A DNA stretch of 64,000 nt from positions 186,001-250,000 of the forward strand of contig NZ_JAKUCN010000003.1 in the NCBI RefSeq assembly GCF_022808595.1, read 5' to 3'. Made by a program: the position numbers and the translations under genes. Below the pieces are notes generated by a model that saw only the letters and a list, made by a program, of their open reading frames with translations, was not told the origin of the DNA and ran no database searches. Below, one piece after another: positions 34,701 through 42,053 of the stretch (positions within the stretch are counted from its first letter, which is position 1; every line of letters starts with the position of its first letter). The stretch comes from Microvirga solisilvae (GTDB taxonomy: Bacteria > Pseudomonadota > Alphaproteobacteria > Rhizobiales > Beijerinckiaceae).

Positions 34701-34832
34701 GGCGCGCTCGTCCACGCGGCGCTCGCGCTCGGGGGACAGCCGAGAGCTCGCGAGCAGGCGGGCGGCAATGGCCTTGTCGTCCTCGGCGAAGGGCGGGTTG
34801 AAGGGAAGGGCGGCGCTGGAAATCGGGGCCAT
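31734..34832 (-). CDS. putA: Bifunctional proline dehydrogenase / delta-1-pyrroline-5-carboxylate dehydrogenase
   Basis: Converts proline to glutamate, passing electrons through FAD to the quinone pool and to NAD. 1032 aa, the short PutA class without an N-terminal ribbon-helix-helix DNA-binding domain. The proline dehydrogenase barrel (about 170-480) has MVRLVKGAYWD, FATHNALTVASI and YEFQRLHGMGEALY. The aldehyde dehydrogenase part (about 540-1020) has ETGGINAMIVDATALPEQV and the catalytic cysteine in SAGQRCSALRLL. ATG 34832 follows AGAGGAAA. It is divergent from an Lrp-type gene, its probable regulator. Confidence 0.97.
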   Translation of the reverse strand: MAPISSAALPFNPPFAEDDKAIAARLLASSRLSPERERRVDERASRLIEAIRAKGGGLGGVEEMLREYALSTKEGLALMVLAEALLRVPDAATADKLIEDKLGQADFAGHEAKSDAFLVSASAWALGITARVIQPGETPESILGQLTKRIGLPAVRTATRQAMRVMGNHFVLGQTIEDALKRAGSAKGRIYRYSFDMLGEGARTADDARRYYDSYAAAIDAIGRSAGNEPLPNRPGISVKLSALHPRYEATSRERVMRELVPLVIALAQRAKSYDLNFTVDAEEADRLELSLEVIEAVIADPSLADWKGFGLAIQSYQKRAGSVIDAIAAMAEKYDRQMMVRLVKGAYWDTEVKRAQERGLDDYPVFTRKAMTDLHYVACAEKMLSLRPRIYPQFATHNALTVASIIERAGGTEGYEFQRLHGMGEALYARLLEDNPGLACRAYAPVGGHRDLLAYLVRRLLENGANSSFVSVAADLNVPVQALLKRPADIIVSADQARHPKLPLPRDLYGPSRPNSKGVEFGHQASLDALLGEIKKAATQTYRADPLLDGKAASGETRPVISPIDGTTVAGQVAEASAEIVDRAMASARAGFANWSRTDADTRAKALERAADLMEERRGALLHLLQVEAGKTLDDALSEVREAVDFCRYYAVQGRTLFDNGEPMPGPTGESNVLRLRGRGVFVAISPWNFPLAIFLGQVSAALMAGNTVVAKPAEQTPLIADLAVRIMHEAGVSRTALHLVPGDGRVGARLVEHKDVAGVVFTGSTEVARIINRTLANKDAAIVPLIAETGGINAMIVDATALPEQVADDVVMSAFRSAGQRCSALRLLCVQEDVADRMIEMIAGNARELKLGDPRDISVHVGPVIDREAKDKLDGHIEGMKRQAKVHYAGTAPTTGTFVAPHIFELNKPHDLAQEVFGPVLHVVRYKSGNLEEVIRAIEDTGYGLTLGVHSRIDATVNRIVNALSVGNVYVNRNMIGAVVGVQPFGGHGLSGTGPKAGGPHYLLRFATEQTVTINTAAAGGNANLIAMGE

Positions 34833-34887
34833 GGGTTTCCTCTGGAGATTTTCGGGGAATATACGGGCTCTCACACCGCGTTTCGAT

Positions 34888-34908
34888 GGCAATAAAAGGC
34901 GCTTTGCC
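34888..34908. promoter_or_regulatory. Imperfect dyad in the putA-putR intergenic region
   Basis: GGCAA (34888-34892) and TTGCC (34904-34908) are inverted around an AT-rich centre, between the divergent starts. Short dyads with AT-rich centres are typical of Lrp/AsnC operators, so this is a candidate site for the adjacent regulator. It is short and could be chance. Confidence 0.4.
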
Positions 34909-34945
34909 TTAAGTTTTGCACTCAATAAGCTCAATGGGCGTGAAA

Positions 34946-35407
34946 ATGACGGATATCGACCGGACCGACCGAAAGATCCTGAAGTTTCTCCAGCAGGACG
35001 GCCGCATTTCCACCGTGGACCTGGCGGAGAAGGTGGGTCTCTCCCCCACCTCCACCAGCGACCGGGTGAAACGCCTGCAGCGGGAGGGCTTCATCGCCGG
35101 ATTCGGGGCGCGGCTCGATCCGCACCGGCTGGGCCTCGAGCTTCTCGTCTTCGTGGAGGTCTCCCTCGACAAGACGACGCCTGATGTTTTCGAGAAATTT
35201 GCCGAAGCCGTGAAGCGCGCGCCGGAGGTTCTGGAGTGCCACATGGTGGCGGGCGGCTTCGATTATCTCGTGAAGACGCGTGTGGCCGATATGGCAGCTT
35301 ACCGCCACTTCCTCGGCGAGATCCTGCTGGCGCTGCCGGGCGTGAAGGAGACGCGCACCTATGCGGTGATGGAGGAAGTCAAAAGCGACGGCATGCTGCC
35401 TGTGTGA
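34946..35407 (+). CDS. putR: Lrp/AsnC-family regulator, probable proline-responsive activator of putA
   Basis: A 153-aa protein from this start. The N-terminal helix-turn-helix is DRTDRKILKFLQQDGRIS followed by DLAEKVGLSPTSTSDRVKRLQREG, the classic AsnC signature. The C-terminal RAM ligand domain includes ECHMVAGGFDYLVKTRV and LPGVKETRTYAVMEEVK. Divergence from a PutA that lacks its own DNA-binding domain matches the known PutR arrangement of Agrobacterium, Rhodobacter and Bradyrhizobium; the symbol rests on that context. ATG 34934 is an alternative start; both lack a strong ribosome site. Confidence 0.87.
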   Translation: MTDIDRTDRKILKFLQQDGRISTVDLAEKVGLSPTSTSDRVKRLQREGFIAGFGARLDPHRLGLELLVFVEVSLDKTTPDVFEKFAEAVKRAPEVLECHMVAGGFDYLVKTRVADMAAYRHFLGEILLALPGVKETRTYAVMEEVKSDGMLPV

Positions 35408-35412
35408 TGCTC

Positions 35413-35532
35413 ACCCCATAGCCCTCATCCTGAGGGATCGCGTCAGCGATCGTCTCGAAGGACGAGGGCGTTTCCAGAGATCACTGGACGATCCTTCGAG
35501 ACGCCGCTTGCAGCGGCTCCTCAGGATGAGGT
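35413..35532. repeat. Long palindromic repeat, copy 1
   Basis: An element of about 118 bases bounded by CCCTCATCCTGAGG and CCTCAGGATGAGG, with inner arms such as GTCTCGAAGGA and TCCTTCGAGAC. It is identical to copy 2 at 39711 except for a single substitution (GCGTTTCC versus GCGTCTCC), in the same orientation. This sequence type is widespread between Rhizobiales genes. A second palindromic fragment (CCCCGG...CCGGGG) follows at 35554-35577. Confidence 0.85.
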
Positions 35533-35590
35533 TTGTGGGTTGGCAGCGAAGGCGCCACCCCCGGAACAAGGCCGGGGATGACGAGGGAGA

Positions 35591-36598
35591 TCATTCGGTG
35601 ACTGTTTTCTCGTCGTCCTTCGTCTTCCAGAGCGAGTAGACGACACCGCCCGCGATCAGGGTGAAGGTCACGCCGAGCGAGATGGTGGGGTCGAGCTTGC
35701 CGACAAGCTGGTTCCAGAAGATCTTGCCGCCGATGAAGACGAGCACGAGAGCCAGCGCGTACTTCAGATAGTGGAAGCGATGCACCATCGCCGCCAGCGC
35801 GAAGTAGAGCGCGCGAAGGCCGAGGATCGCCATGATATTCGCCGTGTAGACAACGAAGGTGTCCGTGGTGATGGCGAAGATCGCCGGCACCGAGTCCACC
35901 GCGAAGATCAGATCGGCCACGTTGATCACCACGAGCGCCAGGAAAAGCGGCGTCGCCCAGGTGACGATCTTGCCGGTCTTCGGATCGGGCTCGCGCACGA
36001 AGAAGTGCTGATCGTGCAGGCGGTTCGTGACGCGCAGATGCTTGCGCAAGAAGCGGACCATCGCGTTCTTGTCGATATTCGGCTCGCTCTCGGGCACGAA
36101 CAGCATCTTGATGCCGGTCGCGATGAGGAATGCGCCGAAGAGATAGAGCATCCAGGAATATTCCTGCACCAGGGCAGCGCCCACCGCGATCATGATGCCG
36201 CGTAAGACAATGACGCCGACGATGCCCCACACGAGGGCCCGGTACTGGTATTTCCGAGGAATCGCGAAATAGCTGAAGATCAGCGAGATCACGAAAACGT
36301 TATCGATGGACAGGGACTTCTCGATGAAGAAGCCCGTGAAATACGAAATGCCTGCGTGCGTACCGTCTTCGGTCACCAGCAGGCCGGTTTCGAATGACCA
36401 CCAGATATAGGCGCCGAACAGCACCGCGATACCGATGTAAAAGGCAGACAGGAGAAGGCTCTCCTTCACGTCGAGTTCTTTGTCCTTCTTGTTCAGGACG
36501 CCGAGATCGAAGGCGAGGAGAAAAACGACAAGGCTCAGGAAGGCCGTCCACATCCAGACGGGCTTTCCCAGCCATTCCACGAAGAGGAATTCTGGCAT
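35591..36598 (-). CDS. TerC/Alx-family integral membrane protein
   Basis: A 335-aa inner-membrane protein with about eight or nine hydrophobic segments. The family motifs are FDLGVLNKKDKELDVKESL near the N-terminus, FFIEKSLSIDNVFVISLIF, and NVADLIFAVDSVPAIFAI in the second half, each with the conserved membrane acidic residues. TerC/Alx proteins are linked to manganese export and metal or alkaline stress. ATG 36598 (MPEFLFVEWLG) is chosen over an upstream TTG. No yybP-ykoY manganese riboswitch pattern is visible upstream. Confidence 0.92.
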   Translation of the reverse strand: MPEFLFVEWLGKPVWMWTAFLSLVVFLLAFDLGVLNKKDKELDVKESLLLSAFYIGIAVLFGAYIWWSFETGLLVTEDGTHAGISYFTGFFIEKSLSIDNVFVISLIFSYFAIPRKYQYRALVWGIVGVIVLRGIMIAVGAALVQEYSWMLYLFGAFLIATGIKMLFVPESEPNIDKNAMVRFLRKHLRVTNRLHDQHFFVREPDPKTGKIVTWATPLFLALVVINVADLIFAVDSVPAIFAITTDTFVVYTANIMAILGLRALYFALAAMVHRFHYLKYALALVLVFIGGKIFWNQLVGKLDPTISLGVTFTLIAGGVVYSLWKTKDDEKTVTE

Positions 36599-36921
36599 AA
36601 CCGGACCTATGATTGCTTTTAAGTTCAAGCATCGGCTCCGACATCACAGGCGCATGTTCGCATCCTGCCAGAGGGGCCCGGTCACCGATTGACCCAAAGT
36701 GGGTAGGACAATCGCCAGCGTCAAGGGCCGTCTGGCCGAAAATGGATTCTGCCCAATCTTACGTCAGGTGCCGGCTCAGAGGGCAGCTTTGCCATGGCAA
36801 GAGGCTTGACCCTGAACGCCGTTCTGCTTGCATGGTCAATAACAGGGCAAAAGGCACGAAGATGGCTAGGCTCTCGGGCCTCCAGGCTTCTGGCGGCAGA
36901 TCAAGAACAGAGGTGACGGTG
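36599..36921. other. Divergent intergenic region between terC-like gene and ABC importer
   Basis: 323 bases with no gene I can support. It must hold promoters for both directions. A TTGACC at 36807 could be a -35 for the importer, but no good -10 follows at the right distance. No TPP or manganese riboswitch core is seen. Confidence 0.5.
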
Positions 36922-37959
36922 ATGGTGTCTGAACGTTCGACGAAGAAGCGGTGGAGCAAGAATCTGCTGGTGGGGGCGGCTTTGCTGTTCGGCTCTGCTG
37001 CCGCTCAGGCACAGACGCCAGTACGCTTCAGCCTGGACTGGCGCTGGGAAGGCCCGGCGGCCCCCTTCGCCGTCGCGCTCGACAAAGGCTACTTCAAAGC
37101 CGAGGGACTCGACGTAACGATTGACCCGGCAGCGGGCTCCCGCGAGCCGATCTCGCGCGTTGCCTCCGGCACCTATGATGTCGGCTTCGGAGACGTGAAT
37201 TCCCTCGTCCGCTTCCGCGATGAGAATCCCGGCACGGATATCAAGGCCGTGATGGTGATCTATGACCGTCCGCCCTTCGCGATCATCGGGCGCAAGAGCC
37301 GCGGCATCTCGAAAGAAGTGTCGAGCCTTTCGGGGAAAAAATTCGGCGCGCCCGCGGCGGACGGTGCCTTTGCGCAATGGCCGATCTTCAAGGCGGTGAA
37401 CAAGATCGACGATTCCAGCATGAAGTTCGAGAATGTGGGCTTCCCGGTGCGCGAGCCGATGCTGGCCCAGGGCGAGGTCGACGCGGTGTTCGGCTTCTCC
37501 ATGTCCTCCTTCATCAACCTGAAATCGCGCGGCGTTCCGGCGGATGACATCGTCGTCCTGCTCATGAGCGATTACGGCGTTGATCTTTACGGCAATACCA
37601 TCATCGTCTCGCCGAAATTCGCGCAGGAAAAGCCCGAGGCCGTGAAGGGCCTGCTGCGCGCGATCATGAAGGGCGTGCAGGACACGGTGAAGGATCCGTC
37701 GAGCGCGGTCGATGCGGTCGTCAAGCGCAACGACGTCGCCAAGAAGGACGTGGAACTGGAGCGCCTCAAGATGGTGCTGGAGCAGAACATGCTCACGCCA
37801 TGGGTGAAGGAGAACGGCTTCGGCGGTATCGACAAGGCCCGCTTCGCCAAAGCCCTCGACCAGATCGGCCTGACCTTCACCTACAAGAACAAGCCCAGCG
37901 TGGAGAGCGTGTTCACGGAGGAGTTCCTCCCCGCCGCCGATCAGCGGAAGGTGAATTGA
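36922..37959 (+). CDS. ABC transporter substrate-binding protein (NMT1/SsuA-like)
   Basis: A 345-aa periplasmic binding protein. The signal peptide (NLLVGAALLFGSAAAQAQ) is followed by FSLDWRWEGPAAPFAVALDKGYFKAEGLDV, the usual start of NMT1/THI5-like and nitrate/sulfonate/taurine binding proteins. GTYDVGFGDVNSLV and the downstream VVSPKF-like hinge fit the fold. The ligand could be a pyrimidine, sulfonate or similar small compound; sequence alone does not decide. ATG 36922 follows AGAGGTG. First of a three-gene importer. Confidence 0.88.
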   Translation: MVSERSTKKRWSKNLLVGAALLFGSAAAQAQTPVRFSLDWRWEGPAAPFAVALDKGYFKAEGLDVTIDPAAGSREPISRVASGTYDVGFGDVNSLVRFRDENPGTDIKAVMVIYDRPPFAIIGRKSRGISKEVSSLSGKKFGAPAADGAFAQWPIFKAVNKIDDSSMKFENVGFPVREPMLAQGEVDAVFGFSMSSFINLKSRGVPADDIVVLLMSDYGVDLYGNTIIVSPKFAQEKPEAVKGLLRAIMKGVQDTVKDPSSAVDAVVKRNDVAKKDVELERLKMVLEQNMLTPWVKENGFGGIDKARFAKALDQIGLTFTYKNKPSVESVFTEEFLPAADQRKVN

Positions 37960-37977
37960 TCGTTCGCACGATTCTCT

Positions 37978-38105
37978 ACCCTCCCCTTGAGGGGGAGGGT
38001 CGCGAGCATAGCGAGCAGGGTGGGGTGAGAAGCGCTACGTTCTGAAAGCTCACGCCGCCACCCCACCTCGGCTCTTCGAGCCGATCCTCCCCCTCAAGGG
38101 GAGGA
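37978..38105. repeat. Palindromic repeat inside the ABC importer operon
   Basis: Begins ACCCTCCCCTTGAGGGGG and ends with the complementary CCCCCTCAAGGGGAGG. The inner arms are GGGTGGGGTG and CACCCCACC-like sequence. It fills most of the gap between the binding-protein gene and the ATPase gene and must be transcribed with them. Such an element could stabilise the upstream message and raise binding protein over ATPase. Confidence 0.8.
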
Positions 38106-38123
38106 TATAGAGCGGAGCGTCCT

Positions 38124-38915
38124 TTGCCGGTTTTCGTCGACATCCACAACGTCACCCATGTCTATGCCCGCGCGGAAGATGGCGTTCCCGCTGTCCAGAA
38201 CCTGACCATCCGCATCAATGAGGGCGAGTTCGCCGCCATCGTCGGACCTTCCGGCTGCGGCAAGTCCACGCTCATGAAACTCGCCACCGGCCTGCAGTTT
38301 CCGCGCGAGGGGGCGGTGATCGTGGACGGTAAAGAGGTGAGCGCGCCCGTGAAGCTCGCAGGCATGGCTTTCCAGAATCCCACGATGCTGCCCTGGCGCA
38401 CGACGCTCGACAACATCCTGCTGCCGCTCGAAATCGTGGAGCCGCACCGTTCGCGCCTGCGCCGGCACAAGGCGGAATATGTGGCCAAGGCCGAGAGCCT
38501 TCTGGAGCAGGTGGGCCTGAAAGGGCAAGGGCATAAGTTTCCGTGGCAGCTCTCGGGCGGCATGCAGCAGCGCGCCTCGCTCTGCCGCGCGCTCATCCAC
38601 GAGCCGAAGCTCCTGATGCTCGATGAGCCCTTCGGGGCGCTCGACAGTTTCACGCGAGAAGAGTTGTGGTGCGTGATGCGCGATCTCCACGCGGCGCAGA
38701 AGGTCACGATCATTCTCGTGACGCACGATCTTCGCGAAGCGGCCTTTCTCGCCGACCGTATTTTCTGCATGAGCGCGCGGCCTGGCCGTATCGTGGCCGA
38801 GCGGGAGGTGACGTTCCCGCGTCCGCGCGATCTCGAAATCACCTATTCCCCGGAATTCTCCGAACTCGTTCACGAGCTGCGCGGGCATATCGCGCAGGCG
38901 CGCAAGGCAGCGTGA
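38124..38915 (+). CDS. ABC transporter ATP-binding protein
   Basis: A 263-aa cytosolic ATPase of the SsuB/TauB type. Walker A is GPSGCGKSTL near 41-50. The Q-loop region is MAFQNPTMLPWRT, the signature motif is LSGGMQQRAS and Walker B with catalytic Glu is LLMLDEPFGALD. HD of the switch histidine is in VTHDLREAAFLADRI. TTG at 38124 is taken as start because GGAG lies eight bases before it and no ATG or GTG exists before the conserved strand. Confidence 0.92.
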   Translation: MPVFVDIHNVTHVYARAEDGVPAVQNLTIRINEGEFAAIVGPSGCGKSTLMKLATGLQFPREGAVIVDGKEVSAPVKLAGMAFQNPTMLPWRTTLDNILLPLEIVEPHRSRLRRHKAEYVAKAESLLEQVGLKGQGHKFPWQLSGGMQQRASLCRALIHEPKLLMLDEPFGALDSFTREELWCVMRDLHAAQKVTIILVTHDLREAAFLADRIFCMSARPGRIVAEREVTFPRPRDLEITYSPEFSELVHELRGHIAQARKAA

Positions 38916-38922
38916 AGCTTCC

Positions 38923-39690
38923 ATGAAAACCAAGAACCAACTCGCCATCGCTCCTTACATCTTCACCATCGGCTTCTTCCTGTTATGGGAAATCGCCTGC
39001 CGCGTGCTCTCGATTTCCAGCTTTATTCTGCCCACTCCCTCCACGATCATGCTCGCCGTGTGGGAATATCGCAGCCAGCTTGCCTTTCACGCCATGCACA
39101 CGCTCTGGATGACGCTCGCAGGCTTCGGGCTCGCCGTAGCCCTCGGATTGCTGCTCGGCATGCTGCTGGGCTCCTCGCGGCTGATTAATGCGGGAAGCTA
39201 TCCGCTGCTCGTCGGCTTCAATTCGATCCCGAAGGTGGCGGTGGTGCCGATTCTCGTGTTCTGGTTCGGTGTCGGTTGGGTGCCGCCGGTGCTCACGGCC
39301 TTCCTGATCTCGTTCTTCCCCATCGTGGTGAATGTGGCGACCGGCATCGCCACCGTGGAGCCCGAGATGGAGGACGTGCTGCGCGCGCTCGGCGCATCGA
39401 AGAGAGACATCGTGTTCAAGGTCGGCGTGCCGCGCGCGATGCCGTACTTCTTCGGCTCGCTGAAAGTCGCGATTACGCTTGCTTATGTAGGCTCCGTCAT
39501 CGGCGAGCAGAATGCGTCGAATGTGGGCATCGGCAACCTGCTCACCCGCGCCTCCGCCGCCTTCGAGGTGCCGCTCGTCTGGGCTGCCCTCGTGGTGCTC
39601 GCGGTGCTCGGCGTGGTGATGTACGCGATGACGGCCTATGTGGAGAATGCCATGACCGGTTGGGCGCAGCGCTCGCAGATGGCGGCGTGA
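38923..39690 (+). CDS. ABC transporter permease
   Basis: A 255-aa inner-membrane protein with about six hydrophobic segments. The BPD-transport coupling motif is visible around EPEMEDVLRALGASKRDIVFKVGVPRAMPYFFGSLKVA, the EAA loop that contacts the ATPase. It belongs to the SsuC/TauC/ThiX group. Its ATG is seven bases after the ATPase stop. The importer ends here; a long repeat follows. Confidence 0.93.
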   Translation: MKTKNQLAIAPYIFTIGFFLLWEIACRVLSISSFILPTPSTIMLAVWEYRSQLAFHAMHTLWMTLAGFGLAVALGLLLGMLLGSSRLINAGSYPLLVGFNSIPKVAVVPILVFWFGVGWVPPVLTAFLISFFPIVVNVATGIATVEPEMEDVLRALGASKRDIVFKVGVPRAMPYFFGSLKVAITLAYVGSVIGEQNASNVGIGNLLTRASAAFEVPLVWAALVVLAVLGVVMYAMTAYVENAMTGWAQRSQMAA

Positions 39691-39710
39691 TTCTCAGTCT
39701 CAATCATCCA

Positions 39711-39829
39711 CCCCATAGCCCTCATCCTGAGGGATCGCGTCAGCGATCGTCTCGAAGGACGAGGGCGTCTCCAGAGATCACTGGACGATCCTTCGAGACG
39801 CCGCTTGCAGCGGCTCCTCAGGATGAGGG
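39711..39829. repeat. Long palindromic repeat, copy 2
   Basis: Nearly identical to copy 1 at 35413, in the same orientation, with one substitution in about 118 bases. It sits between the convergent permease and metal-chaperone genes. The two copies bracket the TerC-like gene and the ABC importer. Confidence 0.85.
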
Positions 39830-39863
39830 CAGTGAATTGGAGATGGAACTAGGCTAGTAACAA

Positions 39864-41006
39864 TTATCTCCTCAACGACAACGGATTGTCGGAGAGTGCA
39901 GCCGCATCCGGCTGATCGATGGCGGGACGCCCAAGAAACGCATTCCAGAGCTTCTCGACGGTTTCGCGCTCCAGATCGTCCACGATGAAGACGATGCGGC
40001 TGCGCCGGTCTTCGCTCGGCCAGCGCGGCAGCACGGCGGGCACGTGGATCACGTGCTGCACCCCGTGGATCACCACCGGGCGTTCCGGATCCTCGGCGAG
40101 CGCCACGAGGCCCTTCACGCGCAGGAGCTTCGCGCCTTGCGAGGAGCGCAGCAGGTCAAGGAACATGTCGAGCGTGCCCTGACGGATCGGCTGATCGCTC
40201 GTGAGGCAGAAGGCGCGGATGCGCTCATCGTGACGATTCACGTCGTGATGATGGTGATGATCATGGTCGTGGTGGTGATGATGGCTATGCTGATGCGCGT
40301 GGCTCTCATGCTCGGCCTGCTCCACGGCTTCGGTCTTCAGCCATTCGGCCACGTCCGCGATCTTTCCGTCGAGACCGAAAAGGCCGCCGGCAATGATGCT
40401 TTCCACCGGAGCATCGGCCTTGAGAATAGTCGCGCCCGGATTGAGCTGATGAAGCCGCTCCTGGAGCTTCGCGAGGCTCGATTGACCCTGCACCAGATCG
40501 GATTTGGCGAGCACGATCCGCTCGGCGACAGCCGCCTGCTTCACCGCCTCGCGGTGCGCATCAAGGGTCTGCGCGCCATTGACGGCATCCACCACCGTCA
40601 CCACACCTTCCACCGCATAGCGCATCGAGAGATACGGGTGATAGAGCACGGCGTGGAGAATGGGCGCTGGGTCAGCCAGGCCCGTGGTCTCGATGATCAC
40701 GCGCTTGAAGGGCAGGATGCGGTTGTTGTCGCGCTTGCGCAGGAGATCTTCGAGCGTGGCGATGAGATCGCCGCGCACGGTGCAGCACAGGCAGCCTGCG
40801 GAGAGAAGCACCATGCCTTCATCGACGGTCTCGACCAGCAGGTGATCGAGGCCGATCTCCCCGAATTCGTTCATGATGACGACGCTGTCCTGCAGGGCCG
40901 GATCTTTGAGCATCCGATTGAGCAGGGTGGTCTTTCCGGCGCCGAGGAAGCCGGTGAGGATCGTGAGCGGAATCGGCGCGGGCGGTGTCATCGGAGCATT
41001 CGTCAT
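39864..41006 (-). CDS. COG0523 (CobW/ZNG1-like) metal-chaperone GTPase
   Basis: A 380-aa G3E-family GTPase. Walker A is LTGFLGAGKTTLLNRML near 16-32. The metal-binding CLCC appears in LLSAGCLCCTVRGDL, and LAKSDLVQ is the guanine-specificity region. A His-rich insert with about sixteen histidines (ESHAHQHSHHHHHDHDHHHHH region, about residues 236-262) likely buffers zinc or a similar metal. The C-terminal CobW domain follows. ATG 41006 is taken because a TTG nine bases earlier overlaps the upstream stop. It follows the DMT exporter gene on the same strand. No CobN lies nearby, so a cobalamin role is not implied. Confidence 0.9.
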   Translation of the reverse strand: MTNAPMTPPAPIPLTILTGFLGAGKTTLLNRMLKDPALQDSVVIMNEFGEIGLDHLLVETVDEGMVLLSAGCLCCTVRGDLIATLEDLLRKRDNNRILPFKRVIIETTGLADPAPILHAVLYHPYLSMRYAVEGVVTVVDAVNGAQTLDAHREAVKQAAVAERIVLAKSDLVQGQSSLAKLQERLHQLNPGATILKADAPVESIIAGGLFGLDGKIADVAEWLKTEAVEQAEHESHAHQHSHHHHHDHDHHHHHDVNRHDERIRAFCLTSDQPIRQGTLDMFLDLLRSSQGAKLLRVKGLVALAEDPERPVVIHGVQHVIHVPAVLPRWPSEDRRSRIVFIVDDLERETVEKLWNAFLGRPAIDQPDAAALSDNPLSLRR

Positions 41007-41011
41007 GGTTT

Positions 41012-41917
41012 TCAATCCGCGATCGGAACCAGCGGCGCATCCTTCAGACGGCGCTGCTCCAGAAGAACGTTGGCGATGATGGCAGCAAGCACAAGGGCGC
41101 CGCCGGCGATTTGCGGAAGGGAGAGGGCTTCATCGAGGATGAGAGCCGAAGATGCCGCCGCGATGACCGGCTCGGTGCAATAGATGATCCCGGCCGCGAC
41201 CGCCGAGATGCGTCCGAGCGCCAGGAACTGCAGCACGAAACCGATGAGATAGCCGCCGATCGTCATTGCGATGGCGAAGGGCGCAAGCGCCAGGATCGCG
41301 GGCGAGGCGAGCTGTCCCGTGACGAGGCTGATGAGCACCGATGTGGGCAGCACGATCAGGTGAATCCAGAACACCTTCGCCACGACGCCTGTCTTGTTGC
41401 AGCGCGCTGCGGTGAAGAACTGGATCGCGGTTGCGACGCTCGCGGCGAAGGCAAGAGCGAGGCCGCGCCAGTCGAGGCCGGAGAAGGCAGGGCCGACGAC
41501 AAGGCCCACGCCGAGGGTTGCCACCAGCACGACGCCGATCAGCGCGGGCGTGAGCGGCGTCTTCTCCACGAAGGGGCTCGCGAGCACGATGAGAATCGGA
41601 AAGGTGTAGAACACCACCACCGCAACCGTCACCGGAATGAAGGCGACGGACGACAGATAGCAGATGCCGACGAAGGCAGTGGAGATGCCGAGCAGGAGCA
41701 TCTTGCCCCGTTCCTCGCGCACCATCGCCAGCGAATGCCGCATGACGAGGGCTGCGATGGCGACGAGCGCCAGCATGAGAAGCACCCGATAGACCACGAT
41801 GGCCGAGCCGCTTGCCCCGGCAAAGGACGCCATGCGCGCGAAGACGATGTTGAAGCCGTAGCAGGCGGCGGAGCCGATGGCGAAGAGAAGGCCCGTGGCG
41901 TGGGAGGTGCGTGTCAT
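41012..41917 (-). CDS. DMT-superfamily (EamA) transporter
   Basis: A 301-aa inner-membrane protein with ten predicted hydrophobic segments in two EamA repeats. Examples are ATGLLFAIGSAACYGFNIVFAR at the start and GIIYCTEPVIAAASSALILDEALS in the second repeat, a classic EamA end motif. Probably a metabolite or amino-acid exporter; the substrate is unknown. ATG 41917 gives a protein of normal length, and the longer upstream reading is low-complexity and rejected. The metal-chaperone gene follows within six bases. Confidence 0.9.
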   Translation of the reverse strand: MTRTSHATGLLFAIGSAACYGFNIVFARMASFAGASGSAIVVYRVLLMLALVAIAALVMRHSLAMVREERGKMLLLGISTAFVGICYLSSVAFIPVTVAVVVFYTFPILIVLASPFVEKTPLTPALIGVVLVATLGVGLVVGPAFSGLDWRGLALAFAASVATAIQFFTAARCNKTGVVAKVFWIHLIVLPTSVLISLVTGQLASPAILALAPFAIAMTIGGYLIGFVLQFLALGRISAVAAGIIYCTEPVIAAASSALILDEALSLPQIAGGALVLAAIIANVLLEQRRLKDAPLVPIAD

Positions 41918-42002
41918 GTCGCGTGATCGTTTTGAGGCAAGCCGTGCACCGTTCGCCCGGTTCGGGGACGAATGCAAGGGGCCTTTGTGAGGCCCTCTCA
42001 TG

Positions 42003-42029
42003 CAAAACGCCCGGCTTGGGGCCGGGCGT
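42003..42029 (-). terminator. Intrinsic terminator of the D,D-carboxypeptidase gene
   Basis: ACGCCCGGC (42007-42015) pairs with GCCGGGCGT (42021-42029) across a five-base loop. On the minus strand the stem is followed by TTTTGC. It lies 25 bases after the stop of the carboxypeptidase gene. Confidence 0.8.
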
Positions 42030-42053
42030 CGTTTCGAAACGGATGGAAGAGGA

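Noticed and set aside
36599-36921. Manganese (yybP-ykoY) riboswitch before the TerC-like gene, or TPP riboswitch before the NMT1-like importer
   Set aside because: The conserved cores of both classes are absent by eye on the relevant strands.
40230-40310. Simple-sequence repeat or microsatellite (ATGGTGATGATG-like)
   Set aside because: It is the codons for the histidine cluster of the COG0523 GTPase, in frame.
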